Source: Leeuwenhoekiella marinoflava DSM 3653
GTDB lineage: Bacteria > Bacteroidota > Bacteroidia > Flavobacteriales > Flavobacteriaceae
Assembly (NCBI RefSeq): GCF_900129005.1
Contig: NZ_FQUN01000012.1
Coordinates: 1 to 64,000, forward strand
Reading direction: 5' to 3'
Length of the DNA stretch: 64,000 nucleotides
Below, one piece after another: positions 61,478 to 64,000 of the stretch. The position numbers and the translations under genes are program-made. Numbering within the stretch: the stretch's first letter is position 1; each line of letters begins with the position of its first letter. Below the pieces are notes generated by a model. It did not search any database. It saw only the letters and a list, made by a program, of their open reading frames with translations, and was not told the DNA's origin.

Positions 61478-62623
61478 ATGCAATTCAAAATTACCAGATT
61501 ACTTCTCCTTTTGCTTACCGGCATTTCGGTTAGCATGAATGCTCAGAAAACCATTTCAAGAGGCTGGATTTCTTTTACCCAGTCTATCGAGGTGCAAGCT
61601 ACTCACGAAGTGAAATTTAAACTCATGGGAAGAATTAAGGTAATCTCAGATGATCCTAATGGCGTAGCCGGACTTTGGGCACGGGTTGATAACAAAAACA
61701 AAGAGACCGGCTTTTTTGATAATATGATGAATCGCCCGGTGACTTCTGATAAATGGAAGACCTACACAATTGAAGGGGCTTTTGATAAAGAGGCTCAAAC
61801 CTTAAATATTGGGGGGCTGTGTATGCAAAATGGAGATTTCTATTTTGATGACCTCAAGCTTTTGATCGAAGACGAAAATGGGGATTTTGCTGAAGCGCCT
61901 ATTCAAAATGCGTCTTTTGAACAAAGTACTCATGAGAACTCTCTATTGGGCTGGAGTACTGGTATTTCTGAGGGTGAACAATTAAAAATAAAGGAGTATA
62001 ATTCTGAGTTGACTTCAGATGCAACCGATGGATCTCAGGCGATTTTAATTAAAGGTCGCGGCGCAACACCGCCCAGACCTATGGAAATTGTTTCAGAAGA
62101 AGGGTTTACACCGCAAATGGGCGTTTTGGTGAGTATGCTTGATGCGATGAAAGAACGCGTAGAAGGTTCGGTTAAAAATCATTCGGTTTATGAATTGGAT
62201 TATTTGATGGACGAAAAAGCAAACAGTATTGGCGCACTTATTATGCATTTGGCTGCCGCTGAAAAATTATATCAGGTAATGACTTTTGAGGGGCGTTATT
62301 TCAATAAAGAGGAAGAGGAATTATGGGGGCCTGCTTTAAATCTTGGAGATTCCGGAAGGGAAAGTTTTAAAGATCATGAGGTTGATTATTATCTAAATCT
62401 TTATAATGAAGTGCGTACAAAAACCAAAGAAGAGCTGGCTAAACGAGATGACACGTGGTTGGAGGAAGAAATTCCGGGAGCAGGAATGACTAATTTTTAC
62501 GGTTGGTTTCACGTGATGGAACATCAATCAAGCCATCTTGGTCAGATTTTATTACTTCAAAAACGCATTAAGCCTGAGGAAAAAGCTGAAGAAATTATAC
62601 CTTCAGAGACTATAAAAAATTAA
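61478..62623 (+). CDS. exported protein: beta-sandwich domain plus DinB fold
   Basis: A 381-residue protein with signal peptide (about 1-22). Residues 25-165 look like the carbohydrate-binding-like jelly roll seen in front of S41-type and esterase proteins (VAGLWARVDNKN, GDFYFDDLKLLIED). Residues 225-365 form a DinB-like four-helix bundle with metal-ligand candidates His in GALIMHLAAAEKLY and two His in HVMEHQSSHLGQIL. DinB enzymes are metal-dependent transferases or hydrolases, usually cytoplasmic, so export and this fusion are unusual. The Nudix gene starts seven bases later. Confidence 0.8.
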   Translation: MQFKITRLLLLLLTGISVSMNAQKTISRGWISFTQSIEVQATHEVKFKLMGRIKVISDDPNGVAGLWARVDNKNKETGFFDNMMNRPVTSDKWKTYTIEGAFDKEAQTLNIGGLCMQNGDFYFDDLKLLIEDENGDFAEAPIQNASFEQSTHENSLLGWSTGISEGEQLKIKEYNSELTSDATDGSQAILIKGRGATPPRPMEIVSEEGFTPQMGVLVSMLDAMKERVEGSVKNHSVYELDYLMDEKANSIGALIMHLAAAEKLYQVMTFEGRYFNKEEEELWGPALNLGDSGRESFKDHEVDYYLNLYNEVRTKTKEELAKRDDTWLEEEIPGAGMTNFYGWFHVMEHQSSHLGQILLLQKRIKPEEKAEEIIPSETIKN

Positions 62624-62629
62624 GTTGAA

Positions 62630-63253
62630 ATGGATGTATCAGAGAATCTTCTCAATCAGATTAAACAGGTAAAGTCGCTGGCAGAAGCCGGTCTCGTATT
62701 TAATAAAGAAAATTATGATGCTGAGCGTTATGAAGAGTTGCGAACGCTGGCATTAGAAATGATGAGTATTCTGTCTGATAAACCTGTAGCTCAATTGAAG
62801 GGTTTCTTTGTTCCTGAAACGGATTATCCTACTGCAAAAGTTGATGTTCGTGGCTTAATTCTGAATGAACAAAATCAAGTTTTGCTGGTACAGGAAACCG
62901 TAGATAATAAATGGACACTTCCCGGAGGTTGGGCAGATGTAGGTCTAACACCTACTGAAAATGTGCTGAAAGAAATAGAAGAGGAAACCGGTTTTAAAGC
63001 TGAGGTAATACGTTTGCTAGCAGTGCTTGATAAGCGTAACTATCCGCACCCACCACAACCTCATTATGTGTATAAACTGTGCTTTTTGTGTAAAATACAG
63101 GAAGGAAGTTTTGATCCCAATTTTGATATTGGGGGTGTAGATTGGTTTGATATGAACACGCTTCCGGAATTATCTGCAGACCGTATTCTTGAAGAACAAC
63201 TGGTGAAATTGGTTAAAATTGCACAGGAAGATAATCCTGTGTATTTTGACTAA
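62630..63253 (+). CDS. Nudix hydrolase with N-terminal helical domain
   Basis: A 207-residue hydrolase. Residues 1-60 are the helical extension found in Nudix_hydro/ADP-ribose-type members, and the Nudix domain follows from about 70. The Nudix box spans 100-122 (PGGWADVGLTPTENV, then KEIEEETGF): the helix Glu115, Glu118 and Glu119 are kept, while the first Glu position is Leu106, as is usual in this subgroup. It likely cleaves a nucleoside diphosphate derivative; the substrate is unknown. It overlaps no gene but is tightly spaced on both sides. Confidence 0.9.
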   Translation: MDVSENLLNQIKQVKSLAEAGLVFNKENYDAERYEELRTLALEMMSILSDKPVAQLKGFFVPETDYPTAKVDVRGLILNEQNQVLLVQETVDNKWTLPGGWADVGLTPTENVLKEIEEETGFKAEVIRLLAVLDKRNYPHPPQPHYVYKLCFLCKIQEGSFDPNFDIGGVDWFDMNTLPELSADRILEEQLVKLVKIAQEDNPVYFD

Positions 63254-63256
63254 AGT

Positions 63257-64000
63257 ATGAAAGGTAAATACCCATTTGATCCGGTTTTAAAGCGTCATTT
63301 TATCATTGCACTGGGATTATTCCTTTGGATTTTTCTGTTTCTCTTTTTTACCGAGCCTCTTGATGTGGGAGAGTTACAATTTAAAGAGAAATTGGTTTTT
63401 TTACCCATTTATAGCCTTGTAGCATCTGCGGGTTACCTCGTGCTTTTACCCTTGCAATCCTGGCTCTATGCTTATCACGCCAAAAGCTGGAAATTAAGTT
63501 CAGAGCTATTGATGCTGCTAGCCTTTTCGCTTTTGGGACTGGTATTGGTGCGTATGGTGTATCTATTTGTTGTAATACCCTATGAGCCCAATCCGTATTC
63601 GCTGTCTTATTTTATTACAGCTATTTACATTCCGGCGCTTTTAGTGGTTTTACCCATTATTGCAGCAGGAAGATATGGCTTGGGGCGTTACCTTGAAAAA
63701 AGGAAAGAAGCGCAAAAAATCACCATAGCCGGATCGGGTAATTATGAAGGCTTTCGATTGGTTTGGAACCAACTCATTATGATTACCAGTGCAGATAATT
63801 ATGTTGAGGTGATCTATACCGAAGACAACCGGGTTAAAAAGCATTTAATCAGAAATACGCTGAGCGCTGTAGCTTCAGATTTACCGCAATTGCTTCGGGT
63901 GCATCGTTCGTTTTTGATCAATCCCGATCAGTATAAGTATGTGAATTCAGAAAATGGCAAGTTTAAAATCACAATGATTCATGATTTGCAATGCTCGGTT
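63257..64000 (+). CDS. membrane-bound LytTR regulator, cut by window end
   Basis: The frame starts with ATG at 63257, three bases after the Nudix stop, and is still open at 64000 (248 codons). Four hydrophobic helices lie at about 15-34, 47-66, 82-106 and 120-142. From about residue 168 there is a LytTR DNA-binding domain: MITSADNYVEVIYTED, then LIRNTLSAV and LLRVHRSFLINPDQY. The layout is that of one-component membrane LytTR regulators of Bacteroidota. The signal is unknown; the C-terminus is missing. Confidence 0.88.
   Translation, partial: MKGKYPFDPVLKRHFIIALGLFLWIFLFLFFTEPLDVGELQFKEKLVFLPIYSLVASAGYLVLLPLQSWLYAYHAKSWKLSSELLMLLAFSLLGLVLVRMVYLFVVIPYEPNPYSLSYFITAIYIPALLVVLPIIAAGRYGLGRYLEKRKEAQKITIAGSGNYEGFRLVWNQLIMITSADNYVEVIYTEDNRVKKHLIRNTLSAVASDLPQLLRVHRSFLINPDQYKYVNSENGKFKITMIHDLQCSV

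Overview
The window looks like chromosome of a member of the Bacteroidota, most likely family Flavobacteriaceae; the genus cannot be fixed from sequence alone. The grounds are several -7 promoter boxes of the TAnnTTTG type, the near absence of Shine-Dalgarno sites, and many families typical of that group: a PorV/PorQ-type barrel, a cyclophilin-FKBP fusion, small ribosomal protein bTHX, DUF6503, DUF6702, DUF4920 and DUF4174 proteins, stand-alone MnmD, and a TPR hybrid sensor kinase. About 70 protein genes are supported. No rRNA, tRNA, CRISPR array or insertion-sequence transposase was seen.

Layout. 1-5 kb: pseudouridine synthase, small proteins, a PRISE-like reductase with a Crp/Fnr regulator, and gpmI with a thioredoxin-like lipoprotein. 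6-10 kb: a membrane-tethered XRE regulator, an operon of two acetyltransferases and two envelope peptidases, and peptidase E. 10-15 kb: two related exported CarboxypepD_reg proteins, DUF6702, an M1 metallopeptidase and TatA. 15.5-19 kb: a tight kynU-kmo-O-methyltransferase operon. 19-29 kb: transporters, two pirins, an outer-membrane barrel, an ABC exporter, SDR and AKR oxidoreductases. 29-34.5 kb: two tiny stress-type genes, then a photolyase cluster (FeS-type photolyase, DASH-type cryptochrome, DUF2256, flavin reductase) and an old yellow enzyme. 34.6-44 kb: methyltransferase, MsrA, a Nif3 and coiled-coil gene pair, LpxK, hybrid kinase, lipA-gap. 44-52 kb: exported and membrane proteins, MazG-like, ABC-F, and a LolD/MacB-type ATPase. 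52.8-54.5 kb: an AT-rich two-gene insert. 54.6-64 kb: yaaA, bTHX, immunophilin fusion, ilvE, DUF4920-mnmD, PorV/PorQ protein, pssA, an exported DinB protein, Nudix, and a LytTR regulator cut by the window end.

The most unusual locus is 52825-54524. A soluble histidine kinase with no recognisable sensor domain overlaps by one base a response regulator whose output domain is a PD-(D/E)XK, Mrr-like nuclease instead of a DNA-binding domain. All catalytic residues look intact, and the pair sits between conserved housekeeping genes in DNA visibly richer in A+T. By architecture it resembles phosphorelay-controlled defence systems of the Detocs kind, but with a nuclease effector and only two genes. 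A defence role is inference.

The intergenic DNA also holds repeats: a 94-nt element present twice (8997-9090 and 38579-38672) with a more diverged relative at 44056-44160, and a twin-hairpin REP-like element with terminal inverted repeats at 59250-59340.
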